DNA from: Actinomycetales bacterium
GTDB taxonomy: Bacteria; Actinomycetota; Actinomycetes; Actinomycetales; Cellulomonadaceae
NCBI GenBank assembly: GCA_020444245.1
Contig: JAHLLI010000004.1
Span: forward strand, 186,001 to 250,000
DNA: 64,000 nucleotides
Direction of reading: 5' to 3'
The notes below the pieces were generated by a model that saw nothing but the letters and a program-made list of their open reading frames with translations, was not told where the DNA came from and made no database searches. Both the position numbers and the translations under genes were made by a program. The first letter of the stretch is position 1. Each line of letters begins with the position of its first letter. Shown here piece by piece: positions 32,396 through 41,889 of the stretch.

Positions 32396-34621
32396 TCAGC
32401 GGTCGTCGGGCTCGGTGGCCAGCGCGGCCATCACGGGGCGCAGGGCGAGCCACCACTGCTCCCGCGGCCGGGCCAGGGCGGAGTCCACCAGGTCGGCCAT
32501 GGCGCGGATCGGCTCGGCCGTGGGTCGCCCGTGATCGCTGCCGACGAACGCCCACTGGCTCGTTCCGGCGGAGATCTGCGCCGAGAGCCAGTCCACGCAG
32601 TAGGCCGCGAGCCGGGTGGCGTGCACCCGGTCGAACGGGGTCGGGTTGCCGCCTTGCTGCAGGTGCCCGAGCACCATGGGGCGCACGTCGAACTCGCCCT
32701 GCGACTCCTCGGCGAACAGTCGGCACATCACGTCGGTGGTGTAGCCCTCGCTGGCGGACTCGTTGCGGATCGCGAGGTGGAAGCGCCGCCCGGCCCGGAA
32801 GCTCGCGACCATGCGCTCGACGTCCTGCGAGAGGTCGGCCAGCGTGACGCCCTCCTCGTGCAGGTAGACCCGCTCGGCCCCGGTGCACAGCGCGCCGAGC
32901 AGCGCGAGGTAGCCGCAGTACCTGCCCATCACCTCGACCACGAAGGCGCGCTGGGACGCCATCGCGGACTGCTTGAGCCGGTCGACGCCCGCGACGATCT
33001 CGTTGAGCGCGGTGTCCGCGCCGATCGTCGTCTCCCAGCCGGGCAGGTTGTTGTCGATGGTGGCGGGCAGGCAGATCACCGGGATCGAGAAGCCGGGGTA
33101 GCGGTCGCGCTCGACGTGCATCTCGTACACGGCCTGGTAGGCCCAATGCCCGCCGACCACGAGCAGCGCGTCGATGTCGTAGTTCTCCAGTGCGCGGCTG
33201 ACCGCGTAGTACTGCTCCATGGTCGGCATCCGGCGGCGGGTGCCGAGCTCGGCGCCGCCGAGACCCACCCAGCCGTCGACGTCGCCCCAGGCGAGCTCGT
33301 CGATGCGACCGTCGACGAGCCCGAGGAACGAGCCCGTGACGCCGAGCATCGTATGGCCGCGCGACTGCCCGAACCGCACGGCGGCCCGCACCGCGGTGTT
33401 CATGCCCGGCGCGAGGCCGCCGCCGTGCAGGACCGCGATCCGGGCCCCGCCGCTGGGCGCCTCGTGCGCGCGGGCGATCCGGTCGAACACCTCGACCATG
33501 TCCGTGAACGAGGACCCGCGCGCCGCCATCGCCTCCCGGTACCGGCCCGCCTCGATGAGCTGAGGGATCTGCCGGGTGCGCTCCACCGCATCCATCAGCG
33601 GCGTGCGGTATACCCGGTTGTCACGAACGCCGATCAGCTGGGGCTCGTGGTCGGGCCCGGCCTGGACGACCTCGAGCGCGGCGGCGTGGCCGAGCAGGGT
33701 GGGCATCCAGCGGTCGTAGGCACTCGGGGCACCCCCTCGCTGGACGTGCCCCAGGATGGTGACGCGCACGTCCTCCCCGAGCCGGTCCGCCAGCACGTCG
33801 CGCACCTGGGTCGAGGTGATCGCCCGACCGTCACGGTCGGTGGCGCCCTCGGCCACCACGACGATGGACTCGCGCCGCCCCGCGGCCCGGCCCTCGCGGA
33901 GCCGGGTGCACATGTCGTCCTCCCAGCCCTCGGCGGGCGGGTTCTCAGGGATGAGGACGTAGTCCGCGCCGCCGGCGATCGCGGCCATCAGCGCGAGGTA
34001 CCCGCAGTGCCGGCCCATCACCTCGACCACGAACGAGCGCTGGTGGCTGGCCGCGGTGCTGGCGAGAGCGTCGATCGCCTCGAGGATCCGGTGCAGCGCC
34101 GTGTCGGCGCCCACGGTCATGTCCGTGCCGACCATGTCGTTGTCGATCGACCCGACCACTCCGGCGATGACGAGGTGGCCGTGGCGGGCCGCGATCTCCG
34201 CGGGCACGGTGCCGGCCTCGACGAGCTCGGCGAGCAGCTCCGGCCACCCGGCGCGGAACACGTCGGTCCCGGTCAGGGATCCGTCGCCACCGACCACCAC
34301 GAGCCGGTCGATGCCCCTCTCGAGCAGGTGCTGGGCCGCCCGGCGGCGGCCGTCGCGGGTGCGGAAGTCGGTCGACCGGGCGGTGCCGATCACGGTGCCG
34401 CCACGGTGCAGCACGGAGCCGACCGACCTCCACTCGAACCGCCGGATCCGGTCCCCACCGTCGACGAGTCCCTGCAGCCCCTCGAACACCGCGTACACCT
34501 CGGCGCCGGCGCCGATCGCGGTACGCACCACCGCGCGCACCACGGCGTTCATCCCAGGGGCGTCTCCGCCCGAGGTCAGGACCGCGATGGCGGGTCGATG
34601 CTGGTTCGTGGCTGTCGGCAT
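32396..34621 (-). CDS. pfkA: Duplicated (two-domain) 6-phosphofructokinase
   Basis: Normal bacterial PFK is about 320-360 residues; this has 741, two PFK domains in one chain, as in eukaryotes. The N-half is catalytic: LTSGGDAPGMNAVVRA, VVGGDGSLTG (ATP) and GSIDNDMVGTDMTVGADTA with the base Asp. The C-half keeps LHGGGLAPGMN and TIDNNLPGWETTIGADTA, but GGDGS has become GGHWA and the second Asp of TIDND is Asn, so it should bind ligand but not catalyse, as in eukaryotic regulatory halves. It phosphorylates fructose 6-phosphate to the 1,6-bisphosphate. ATG start at 34621; no strong ribosome site. Confidence 0.93.
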   Translation of the reverse strand: MPTATNQHRPAIAVLTSGGDAPGMNAVVRAVVRTAIGAGAEVYAVFEGLQGLVDGGDRIRRFEWRSVGSVLHRGGTVIGTARSTDFRTRDGRRRAAQHLLERGIDRLVVVGGDGSLTGTDVFRAGWPELLAELVEAGTVPAEIAARHGHLVIAGVVGSIDNDMVGTDMTVGADTALHRILEAIDALASTAASHQRSFVVEVMGRHCGYLALMAAIAGGADYVLIPENPPAEGWEDDMCTRLREGRAAGRRESIVVVAEGATDRDGRAITSTQVRDVLADRLGEDVRVTILGHVQRGGAPSAYDRWMPTLLGHAAALEVVQAGPDHEPQLIGVRDNRVYRTPLMDAVERTRQIPQLIEAGRYREAMAARGSSFTDMVEVFDRIARAHEAPSGGARIAVLHGGGLAPGMNTAVRAAVRFGQSRGHTMLGVTGSFLGLVDGRIDELAWGDVDGWVGLGGAELGTRRRMPTMEQYYAVSRALENYDIDALLVVGGHWAYQAVYEMHVERDRYPGFSIPVICLPATIDNNLPGWETTIGADTALNEIVAGVDRLKQSAMASQRAFVVEVMGRYCGYLALLGALCTGAERVYLHEEGVTLADLSQDVERMVASFRAGRRFHLAIRNESASEGYTTDVMCRLFAEESQGEFDVRPMVLGHLQQGGNPTPFDRVHATRLAAYCVDWLSAQISAGTSQWAFVGSDHGRPTAEPIRAMADLVDSALARPREQWWLALRPVMAALATEPDDR

Positions 34622-34674
34622 GGCATGTCCAATCGTGCGTGGTCCGCGGCCAGCGTAGGGGCGGGCCGGGGTCT

Positions 34675-34704
34675 TTGACCGGCCTTCCGGCCACCGCCTA
34701 AGAT
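34675..34704 (+). promoter_or_regulatory. rpsA promoter
   Basis: TTGACC (34675-34680), an 18-bp spacer and TAAGAT (34699-34704) closely fit the vegetative consensus. Transcription should begin near 34711 and give a 5' leader of about 120 nt before rpsA. A 7-bp stem GGCGCAG/CTGCGCC (34711-34717 with 34758-34764) closes the first leader hairpin. Confidence 0.8.
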
Positions 34705-34829
34705 GGCGGAGGCGCAGTCCGCCCTCGGGCGGGTGTGGGGGCTCTTCGAGGGCCGTCCTGCGCCACGCACAATCCCAGCACTCTCCCTGTCCGCACTACG
34801 TCCATGTCCGCATCGGAGTCCCACTACAC

Positions 34830-36287
34830 ATGACCACCTCTCCCACCACGACGACGCCGCAGGTCGCGATCAACGACATCGGCACGGCCGAAGAGCTGCT
34901 CGCCGCGATCGACGCGACCATCAAGTACTTCAACGACGGCGACATCGTCGAAGGCACCGTTGTCAAGGTCGACCGCGACGAGGTCCTCCTCGACATCGGC
35001 TACAAGACGGAGGGGGTCATCCCCTCCCGCGAGCTCTCGATCAAGCACGACATCGACCCGGACGAGGTCGTCCAGGTCGGCGATGCTGTCGAGGCCCTTG
35101 TTCTCCAGAAGGAGGACAAGGAGGGTCGGCTCATCCTGTCCAAGAAGCGCGCGCAGTACGAGCGTGCCTGGGGCACGATCGAGAAGATCAAGGAGGAGGA
35201 CGGCGTCGTCACCGGCACCGTCATCGAGGTGGTCAAGGGCGGCCTGATCCTGGACATCGGCCTGCGCGGCTTCCTGCCCGCGTCGCTGGTCGAGATGCGC
35301 CGGGTGCGCGACCTCCAGCCGTACGTCGGCAAGGAGATCGAGGCGAAGATCATCGAGCTCGACAAGAACCGCAACAACGTGGTCCTGTCGCGCCGCGCCT
35401 GGCTCGAGCAGACGCAGTCCGAGGTGCGCTCCACCTTCCTGCAGACCCTGCAGAAGGGCCAGGTGCGGCCCGGTGTCGTCTCCTCGATCGTCAACTTCGG
35501 TGCGTTCGTGGACCTCGGCGGCGTCGACGGTCTGGTGCACGTCTCGGAGCTGTCCTGGAAGCACATCGACCACCCGAGCGAGGTCGTCGAGGTGGGCCAG
35601 GAGGTCACCGTCGAGGTGCTCGACGTCGACTTCGACCGCGAGCGGGTCTCGCTGTCGCTGAAGGCGACGCAGGAGGACCCGTGGCAGGCCTTCGCCCGGA
35701 CGCACGCGATCGGTCAGGTCGTGCCCGGCAAGGTCACCAAGCTCGTGCCGTTCGGTGCGTTCGTGCGCGTCGAGGACGGCATCGAGGGCCTGGTGCACAT
35801 CTCCGAGCTGGCCGTCCGCCACGTCGAGCTGCCCGAGCAGGTCGTCAACGTCGGCGACGACACCTTCGTCAAGGTGATCGACATCGACCTCGAGCGCCGG
35901 CGTATCTCGCTGTCGCTCAAGCAGGCCAACGAGGGTCTCGACCCGACCTCGGAGGACTTCGACCCGGCGCTGTACGGCATGGCTGCCGAGTACGACGACA
36001 AGGGCAACTACAAGTACCCCGAGGGCTTCGACCCGGAGACCAACGAGTGGCTCGAGGGCTTCGAGGCGCAGCGCGAGGCGTGGGAGGCCCAGTACGCGGC
36101 CGCTCACGAGCGCTGGGAGGCGCACAAGAAGCAGGTCGCCGAGGCGATGGCCGCGGACGCCGAGGTGGCGTCCGGCGGTGCTTCGACCGAGACGAACTAC
36201 TCGTCCGCCCCGGTTCCCGAGGCCGCCGGCACGCTGGCGTCCGACGAGGCGCTGGCCGCGCTCCGCGAGAAGCTCACCGGCAACTGA
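34830..36287 (+). CDS. rpsA: 30S ribosomal protein S1
   Basis: The 485-residue protein has four S1 RNA-binding domains (about 34-105, 122-188, 209-277, 294-364); each has the pattern VxGTVxxVxxxxVLxDIG. This is the four-domain form of high-GC Gram-positives; E. coli has six. It helps to unwind and position mRNA on the small subunit. The C-terminal 110 residues are acidic and low-complexity, ending in a predicted helical tail. The ATG at 34830 is 11 nt after GGAG. The leader hairpin in front may allow self-control, as known for E. coli S1; this is inference. Confidence 0.97.
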   Translation: MTTSPTTTTPQVAINDIGTAEELLAAIDATIKYFNDGDIVEGTVVKVDRDEVLLDIGYKTEGVIPSRELSIKHDIDPDEVVQVGDAVEALVLQKEDKEGRLILSKKRAQYERAWGTIEKIKEEDGVVTGTVIEVVKGGLILDIGLRGFLPASLVEMRRVRDLQPYVGKEIEAKIIELDKNRNNVVLSRRAWLEQTQSEVRSTFLQTLQKGQVRPGVVSSIVNFGAFVDLGGVDGLVHVSELSWKHIDHPSEVVEVGQEVTVEVLDVDFDRERVSLSLKATQEDPWQAFARTHAIGQVVPGKVTKLVPFGAFVRVEDGIEGLVHISELAVRHVELPEQVVNVGDDTFVKVIDIDLERRRISLSLKQANEGLDPTSEDFDPALYGMAAEYDDKGNYKYPEGFDPETNEWLEGFEAQREAWEAQYAAAHERWEAHKKQVAEAMAADAEVASGGASTETNYSSAPVPEAAGTLASDEALAALREKLTGN

Positions 36288-36298
36288 CGCACTGACAC

Positions 36299-36334
36299 GA
36301 ACGGGCCGGGCACCTCACGGTGCCCGGCCCGTTC
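36299..36334. terminator. Terminator hairpin between rpsA and gnd
   Basis: A perfect 16-bp inverted repeat (36299-36314 with 36319-36334) closes a TCAC loop, 11 bp after the rpsA stop. It can serve the convergent gnd as well. Confidence 0.9.
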
Positions 36335-36357
36335 GTCGCCTCCGCCCCGTCCGCTCG

Positions 36358-36432
36358 GTTCGCATGCGAACACGACTGCGCTCCCGAACGCCGGGGAGCA
36401 CGAACCCGCGCGTAGGTTCGAACCGGCGCGCG
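36358..36432. other. Two palindromes between the rpsA terminator and gnd
   Basis: GTTCGCATGCGAAC (36358-36371) is a perfect 14-bp palindrome. GGTTCGAACC (36415-36424) is a second, flanked by alternating CGCG arms that can also pair. They lie just beyond the gnd stop and could be protein-binding sites or further terminators. Both contain GTTCG/CGAAC, but in the opposite arrangement to the LexA box at 43596. Confidence 0.5.
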
Positions 36433-36437
36433 GAATG

Positions 36438-37880
36438 TCAGGCGTCGTGCTCGGCGTGGTCGCCGGCCCACTCCGTGTGGAAGACGCCGTCCTTGTCGGT
36501 GCGGTGGTAGGTGTGCGCGCCGAAGTAGTCGCGTTGGGCCTGCACCAGGTTCGCGGGCAGACGTTCGGCGCGGATCGCGTCGTAGTAGGCCAGCGACGAG
36601 GAGAACGCGGGCGTCGGCACCCCGTGCGCCGCGGCCAGCCCCACCACCCGCCGCCAGGACTCCAGGCCCTCGGCGACGGCATCGGTGAAGTAGGGGTCGG
36701 CCAGCAGCAGCGCCAGACCGGGATCGCGCTCGTAGGCCTCGGTGATCCGGTCCAGGAACTTGGCCCGGATGATGCACCCGCCCCGCCAGATCCGGGCCAT
36801 CGCACCACGGTCGACGTCCCAGCCGTGCTCGGCGGACGCCGCGGCGATCTGGTCGAACCCCTGGGAGTAGGCCACCACCTTGGACGCGTACAGCGCGCGA
36901 CGGACGTCCTCGACGAAGGCGTCACGGTCGGTCACCTGCCACGGGGTGGTCCCGGCAGGCAGCCCGCGGCCCGCGGCGCGCTGGGGGACCGAGCCGGACA
37001 GGGCGCGGGCGAAGGTCGCCTCGGCGATGCCGGTGACCGGGACGCCCAGGTCGAGGGCGGACTGCACGGTCCAGCGCCCGGTGCCCTTCTGCTCGGCCTG
37101 GTCCAGCACGACGTCGACGAACGCGGCGCCCGTGACCGGGTCGGTGTGGCCCAGCACCTCGGCGGTGATCTCGATGAGGTAGGACTCCAGGTCGCCCGTG
37201 TTCCACTCGGCGAACACCTGCGCCAGAGCGGCGGCCGAGGCGCCCAGCGCGTGGCGCAGCAGGTCGTACGCCTCGGCGATGAGCTGCATGTCGGCGTACT
37301 CGATGCCGTTGTGCACCATCTTGACGAAGTGGCCGGCGCCGTCGGGGCCCACGTGCGTGCAGCACGGCACACCGTCGACGTGCGCGGAGATCTCCTCGAG
37401 CATCGGGCCGAGCGTGGCGTAGGACTCGGCGGAGCCGCCGGGCATGATCGACGGGCCGTTGAGCGCCCCCTCCTCGCCGCCGGAGACCCCGCACCCCACG
37501 AAGTGCAGCCCCTTGTCGCGCAGTGCCGCCTCGCGCCGGATGGTGTCGGGGAAGTGGGCGTTGCCCGCGTCGACGACGATGTCGCCGGCCTCGAGGAGCG
37601 GGACCAGCTCGTCGATCACCGCGTCGGTCGCGGTGCCCGCCTTGACCATGATCACGACCGTCCGCGGCCGGGCGAGGCTCGCCACGAAGTCCTCGGTCGA
37701 CCGGGACGGGACGAACGTGCCCTCGTCGCCGTGCTCGGAGATCAGCGCCTCCGTGCGTGCCCAGGTGCGGTTGTGGACGGCGACCGGGTAGCCGTGCCGG
37801 GCGAGGTTTCGCGCGAGGTTCCGGCCCATCACCCCCAACCCCGTGACCCCGATGCGGGCGAGGTTCGACGATGCGGCCAT
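36438..37880 (-). CDS. gnd: 6-phosphogluconate dehydrogenase, decarboxylating
   Basis: The 480-residue, full-length (tetradecarboxylating-type) Gnd has a Rossmann NADP fold at residues 6-175 (GVTGLGVMGRNLARNLARHG, NRTWARTE), the signature VDAGNAHFPDTIRREA, GCGVSGGEEGALNGPSIMPG, the catalytic KMVHNGIEYADMQ and the C-terminal HRTDKDGVFHTEW. It oxidises 6-phosphogluconate to ribulose 5-phosphate, CO2 and NADPH, completing the oxidative pentose branch with zwf and pgl elsewhere in the window. The ATG at 37880 follows AAAGGA; an upstream GTG at 37916 is less likely. Confidence 0.96.
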   Translation of the reverse strand: MAASSNLARIGVTGLGVMGRNLARNLARHGYPVAVHNRTWARTEALISEHGDEGTFVPSRSTEDFVASLARPRTVVIMVKAGTATDAVIDELVPLLEAGDIVVDAGNAHFPDTIRREAALRDKGLHFVGCGVSGGEEGALNGPSIMPGGSAESYATLGPMLEEISAHVDGVPCCTHVGPDGAGHFVKMVHNGIEYADMQLIAEAYDLLRHALGASAAALAQVFAEWNTGDLESYLIEITAEVLGHTDPVTGAAFVDVVLDQAEQKGTGRWTVQSALDLGVPVTGIAEATFARALSGSVPQRAAGRGLPAGTTPWQVTDRDAFVEDVRRALYASKVVAYSQGFDQIAAASAEHGWDVDRGAMARIWRGGCIIRAKFLDRITEAYERDPGLALLLADPYFTDAVAEGLESWRRVVGLAAAHGVPTPAFSSSLAYYDAIRAERLPANLVQAQRDYFGAHTYHRTDKDGVFHTEWAGDHAEHDA

Positions 37881-38002
37881 CTCGGTCCTTTCACTCCCGG
37901 CGGGCCGCGTGGACACGCGTCCCAGCGCCGGTCGGGCCGACGCCTTCTCACCTTCCCGCTGCGACCGTCCTGCGGCAAACCGGGGCTCGCTACGCTGCCG
38001 GG

Positions 38003-38629
38003 GTGAGTACTGCGTGGCCTGCCCACCCCGGCCTGCGCCGCGTCGGTCTGACCGGTGGCATCGCAGCGGGGAAGTCGGTCGCGGCCAAGCGGTTCGCCGA
38101 GCTGGGGATCCCGGTCGTGGACCACGACCGCCTCGCGCGGGACGCGGTGGCGCCCGGCAGCGCGGGCCTCGCGGCGGTCGAGCGGGAGTTCCCCGGCGTG
38201 GTGGTCGCAGGGGTGCTGGACCGCGAGGCGCTCGGCGCGCTGGTCTTCGCCGACCCCGGGGCCCGGGCGCGGCTCAACGCGGTGGTGCACCCGCTCGTGC
38301 ACGACGCGGCGATGGCGGCCGAGGCCGAGCACGTCGCGGCGGGCGTGCACACCCTGGTGCACGACGTGCCGCTGCTGGTCGAGACCGGCCAGGCCGGGCA
38401 CTTCTCGCCCGTGGTGGTGGTGGACGCGCCGGCCGAGCTGCGGGTGTCGCGCCTGGTGGCGGAACGCGGGCTCAGCCCGAGGCAGGCCTGGGAGCGGCTG
38501 GCCGCGCAGGCCGACGACGAGGAACGCCTCGAGGCGGCTGACGTGGTGCTCGACGGATCCGGTGACGTCGCGGACCTGCGGGCCCGGGTCGACGCCCTGG
38601 TCGCGTCGTGGGCCGGAGGACACAGGTGA
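38003..38629 (+). CDS. coaE: Dephospho-CoA kinase
   Basis: This 208-residue kinase, last step of CoA synthesis, has the P-loop GLTGGIAAGKSVAAKRF, the substrate motif VVDHDRLARDAVAPG, LVHDVPLLVETG and the lid region LVAERGLSPRQAWER. Actinobacterial CoaE often carries a C-terminal UPF0157 domain; here that is absent. The GTG is 6 nt downstream of TACGCT, with no ribosome site, so it is probably leaderless. The end overlaps pcp by 4 bp. Confidence 0.95.
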   Translation: MSTAWPAHPGLRRVGLTGGIAAGKSVAAKRFAELGIPVVDHDRLARDAVAPGSAGLAAVEREFPGVVVAGVLDREALGALVFADPGARARLNAVVHPLVHDAAMAAEAEHVAAGVHTLVHDVPLLVETGQAGHFSPVVVVDAPAELRVSRLVAERGLSPRQAWERLAAQADDEERLEAADVVLDGSGDVADLRARVDALVASWAGGHR

Positions 38630-39255
38630 GCGTCGGTACGTCCCGCGGCTCGGAGGCGCCGGTCCTGCTCACCGGGTTCGCGCCGTTCGACGGTCAGCGG
38701 GTCAACGCCTCGTGGCTCGCGGTCCAGGAGGTGGCCAGGACCTGGTCCGGGCCGACGTCCCTGGTGGTCGAGCGCCTGCCCGTGTCGTTCGAGAGCGCGC
38801 CCCGGGTGCTGCTGGAGAAGGTCGCGCGGTACCGGCCCCGGCTGGTGGTGGCGGTCGGCGAGGCGGGCGGCCGGTCCGCGGTGAGCCTGGAACGCGTCGC
38901 GGTGAACGTCGTGGACGCCTCGATCCCGGACGCGGACGGGCACCAACCGGTGGACGAGCCGGTCGAGGCGGGCGCGCCGGTGGGGTACCTGTCCGGCCTG
39001 CCGTTGCGCGCCTGCCTCGCGGCGGTGCGCCGCACCGGGGTGCCGGTGGAGATCTCCGGCTCCGCGGGGGCCTACGTGTGCAACGCGGTGTTCTACCGGC
39101 TGATGGCCGCGGTCGAGGGCGGCGGGATCGCCGCGGGGTTCGTGCACGTGCCGCGGACCCCGGGACAGGTGCGGGAGGGCGAACCCGCGATGGTGACGCC
39201 CGACGCCGCACTGGCGCTGCGCGTCGTGCTCGACACCGTGCTGGCCGGCGTCTGA
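38626..39255 (+). CDS. pcp: Pyrrolidone-carboxylate peptidase
   Basis: This 209-residue cysteine peptidase of family C15 removes N-terminal pyroglutamate. Landmarks are LLTGFAPFDGQRVNASW, ERLPVSF, VGEAGGRSAVSLERVAVNV, catalytic Cys in SAGAYVCNAVFY and catalytic His in FVHVPRTP. The GTG at 38626 overlaps the coaE stop by 4 bp and has GGAGGA, so translation is coupled. It is not a usual neighbour of coaE. Confidence 0.92.
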   Translation: MSVGTSRGSEAPVLLTGFAPFDGQRVNASWLAVQEVARTWSGPTSLVVERLPVSFESAPRVLLEKVARYRPRLVVAVGEAGGRSAVSLERVAVNVVDASIPDADGHQPVDEPVEAGAPVGYLSGLPLRACLAAVRRTGVPVEISGSAGAYVCNAVFYRLMAAVEGGGIAAGFVHVPRTPGQVREGEPAMVTPDAALALRVVLDTVLAGV

Positions 39256-39327
39256 GACCGCGGTCGCGCCGGTGGCCGCGGCCGGGCCCGGCGCGAGCGT
39301 GTCGGACCCGCACCGTACCGTGGTGCC

Positions 39328-41427
39328 ATGCGTCCCGTGACCGACCTGCAGCGTCAGGCCAGGCCCTTCGAGGTCATCTCGGAGTACACCCCGTCGGGTG
39401 ACCAGCCCACGGCCATCGAGGATCTCGCGACACGCATCCAGGCGGGGGAGAAGGACGTCGTGCTGCTCGGCGCCACGGGCACCGGCAAGTCGGCGACGAC
39501 GGCCTGGCTCGTCGAGCGGCTGCAGCGGCCGACGCTGGTGATGGCGCCCAACAAGACCCTCGCGGCGCAGCTGGCCACGGAGTTCCGCGAGCTCCTGCCG
39601 AACAACGCGGTGGAGTACTTCGTCTCGTACTACGACTACTACCAGCCCGAGGCGTACATCGCGCAGACGGACACCTACATCGAGAAGGACTCGTCGATCA
39701 ACGACGAGGTCGAGCGCCTGCGGCACTCGGCGACGACGTCCTTGCTCACGCGGCGCGACGTGATCGTGGTCGCCTCGGTGTCCTGCATCTACGGCCTGGG
39801 GACCCCGCAGGAGTACGTGGACCGGATGGTGCGGCTCGAGGTCGGGCAGCACATCGAACGCGACCAGCTGCTGCGTCGATTCGTGGCGATGCAGTACACC
39901 CGCAACGACATGGCGTTCACCCGGGGCACGTTCCGGGTCCGGGGCGACACCGTGGAGATCATCCCGGTGTACGAGGAGCTGGCGATCCGGGTCGAGTTCT
40001 TCGGTGACGAGATCGAGGCGATCACCACGCTGCACCCGATCACGGGCGACGCGATCCGGTCCGAGCAGGACGTCTTCCTGTTCCCGGCGAGCCACTACGT
40101 CGCGGGGCCGGAACGCATGGAGCGGGCGATCTCCTCGATCGAGGCCGAGCTCGCCGAGCGACTCGAGACCCTGGAACGGCAGAACAAGCTGCTCGAGGCA
40201 CAGCGGCTGCGCATGCGCACCACCTACGACATCGAGATGATGCGGCAGGTCGGCAGCTGCTCGGGTATCGAGAACTACTCGCGGCACATCGACGGCCGCG
40301 GTCCCGGCACGCCGCCGAACACCCTGCTGGACTACTTCCCCGAAGACTTCCTGCTCGTCATCGACGAGTCCCACGTGACCGTGCCGCAGATCGGCGCGAT
40401 GTACGAGGGCGACATGTCGCGCAAGCGTGCGCTGGTGGACCACGGGTTCCGGCTGCCCAGCGCGATGGACAACCGGCCGCTGCGCTGGGAGGAGTTCGTC
40501 GAGCGGATCGGCCAGACGGTGTACCTGTCGGCGACGCCCGGCCCGTACGAGCTCGCCCAGTCCGACGGCGTGGTGGAGCAGATCATCCGGCCCACCGGCC
40601 TGGTCGACCCGAAGGTGGTCGTCAAGCCGACCACCGGCCAGATCGACGACCTGCTGGAGCAGATCCGGCAGCGGGTCGAGCGCGATGAGCGCGTGCTGGT
40701 CACCACGCTGACGAAGAAGATGTCCGAGGACCTGACCGACTACCTCCTCGAGCGGGGGATCCGGGTGCAGTACCTGCACTCGGAGGTCGACACCCTGCGC
40801 CGGGTGGAGCTCCTGCGCGAGCTGCGCCAGGGCCACGTGGACGTGCTGGTGGGCATCAACCTGCTGCGCGAGGGCCTGGACCTGCCCGAGGTGTCGCTGG
40901 TGAGCATCCTGGACGCGGACAAGGAGGGCTTCCTGCGCTCGGGAACCTCGCTGATCCAGACCATCGGCCGCGCGGCGCGCAACGTGTCCGGCGAGGTGCA
41001 CATGTACGCCGACCAGATCACCCCGGCGATGGCCGCGGCGATCGACGAGACCGAGCGCCGTAGGGCGAAGCAGGTCGCGTACAACGAGGCGAACGGGATC
41101 GACCCGACGCCGCTGCGCAAGCGGATCAGCGACGTGACGGACATGCTCGCCCGGGAGGACGTCGACACCGCCGAGCTGCTCGCCGGCGGGTACCGCAAGA
41201 CGCCGCGCGCGGGTCGAGCGCCCACGCCGCAGCGGGTCGGCGAACGACCTGCCCGCGCCGAGGTGGCCGAGCTCCCCGCGACCGAGCTGGCCGACCTCAT
41301 CCAGGAGCTGAGCGACCAGATGCACGCCGCAGCGGCGGAGCTGCAGTTCGAGCTCGCGGCGCGGCTGCGTGACGAGATCGCGGGCCTGAAGAAGGAGCTG
41401 CGCCAGATGCGCGCAGCGACGGGGTGA
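39328..41427 (+). CDS. uvrB: Excinuclease ABC subunit B
   Basis: The 699-residue UvrB is the damage-verifying helicase of nucleotide excision repair. Seen: Walker [14 protein letters not shown], the beta-hairpin [11 protein letters not shown] that probes the [61 protein letters not shown] and a C-terminal UVR motif ([20 protein letters not shown]) that contacts UvrC. TACCGT ends 6 nt before the ATG and no ribosome site is seen: leaderless start. No clear SOS box in front of it. Confidence 0.98.
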   Translation: MRPVTDLQRQARPFEVISEYTPSGDQPTAIEDLATRIQAGEKDVVLLGATGTGKSATTAWLVERLQRPTLVMAPNKTLAAQLATEFRELLPNNAVEYFVSYYDYYQPEAYIAQTDTYIEKDSSINDEVERLRHSATTSLLTRRDVIVVASVSCIYGLGTPQEYVDRMVRLEVGQHIERDQLLRRFVAMQYTRNDMAFTRGTFRVRGDTVEIIPVYEELAIRVEFFGDEIEAITTLHPITGDAIRSEQDVFLFPASHYVAGPERMERAISSIEAELAERLETLERQNKLLEAQRLRMRTTYDIEMMRQVGSCSGIENYSRHIDGRGPGTPPNTLLDYFPEDFLLVIDESHVTVPQIGAMYEGDMSRKRALVDHGFRLPSAMDNRPLRWEEFVERIGQTVYLSATPGPYELAQSDGVVEQIIRPTGLVDPKVVVKPTTGQIDDLLEQIRQRVERDERVLVTTLTKKMSEDLTDYLLERGIRVQYLHSEVDTLRRVELLRELRQGHVDVLVGINLLREGLDLPEVSLVSILDADKEGFLRSGTSLIQTIGRAARNVSGEVHMYADQITPAMAAAIDETERRRAKQVAYNEANGIDPTPLRKRISDVTDMLAREDVDTAELLAGGYRKTPRAGRAPTPQRVGERPARAEVAELPATELADLIQELSDQMHAAAAELQFELAARLRDEIAGLKKELRQMRAATG

Positions 41428-41438
41428 CGAGGGAGACC

Positions 41439-41879
41439 ATGGACCGGACGATGACCCTGACGTTCGACGCTGCGGACCCGCGGGCGCTCGGCCAGTTCTG
41501 GATGGCGGCGCTCGGCTACGTCGAGGAGCCCCCGCCCGAGCCGCACGAGGACTGGCCATCGGCGCTGCGGGCGTGGGGGCTGCCCGAGGAGCGCTGGAAC
41601 GACGCCTACGCGATCGTCGACCCCGACGGCGTCGGCCCCCGCGTGTTCATCCAGAAGGTGCCCGAGTCGAAGACCGCGAAGAACAGGCTCCACCTGGACG
41701 TGGGGGTGCCCGGCGCCAAGGGTCGCACCCCACGACCGGGCCCCGACGCGGTGCGGGCGAATGCGCAGCGGCTCGTCGGCCTCGGGGCGCGCCAGGTCAC
41801 CGAGTTCGACGACCCCGCGACCGGCAGCTTCTGGATCGTGATGGCCGACCCTGAGGGCAACGAGTTCTGCTGCGTGTGA
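41439..41879 (+). CDS. VOC/glyoxalase-like family protein
   Basis: This 146-residue protein has the glyoxalase-6/VOC fold, two beta-alpha-beta-beta-beta modules: TLTFDAADPRALGQFWMAALGY ... VFIQKVPESKTAKNRLHLDVGVP and ARQVTEFDDPATGSFWIVMADPEGNEFCCV. The His in LHLDV and the Glu near the end are candidate metal ligands. Substrate unknown. The ATG at 41439 follows GAGGGAGA, better than the GTGA overlap at 41424; it is still tightly linked to uvrB. Confidence 0.88.
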   Translation: MDRTMTLTFDAADPRALGQFWMAALGYVEEPPPEPHEDWPSALRAWGLPEERWNDAYAIVDPDGVGPRVFIQKVPESKTAKNRLHLDVGVPGAKGRTPRPGPDAVRANAQRLVGLGARQVTEFDDPATGSFWIVMADPEGNEFCCV

Positions 41880-41889
41880 GGGGCTGGGC

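Noticed and set aside
37990-41559. Long minus-strand frame across coaE, pcp and uvrB
   Set aside because: Antisense shadow with no protein family features.
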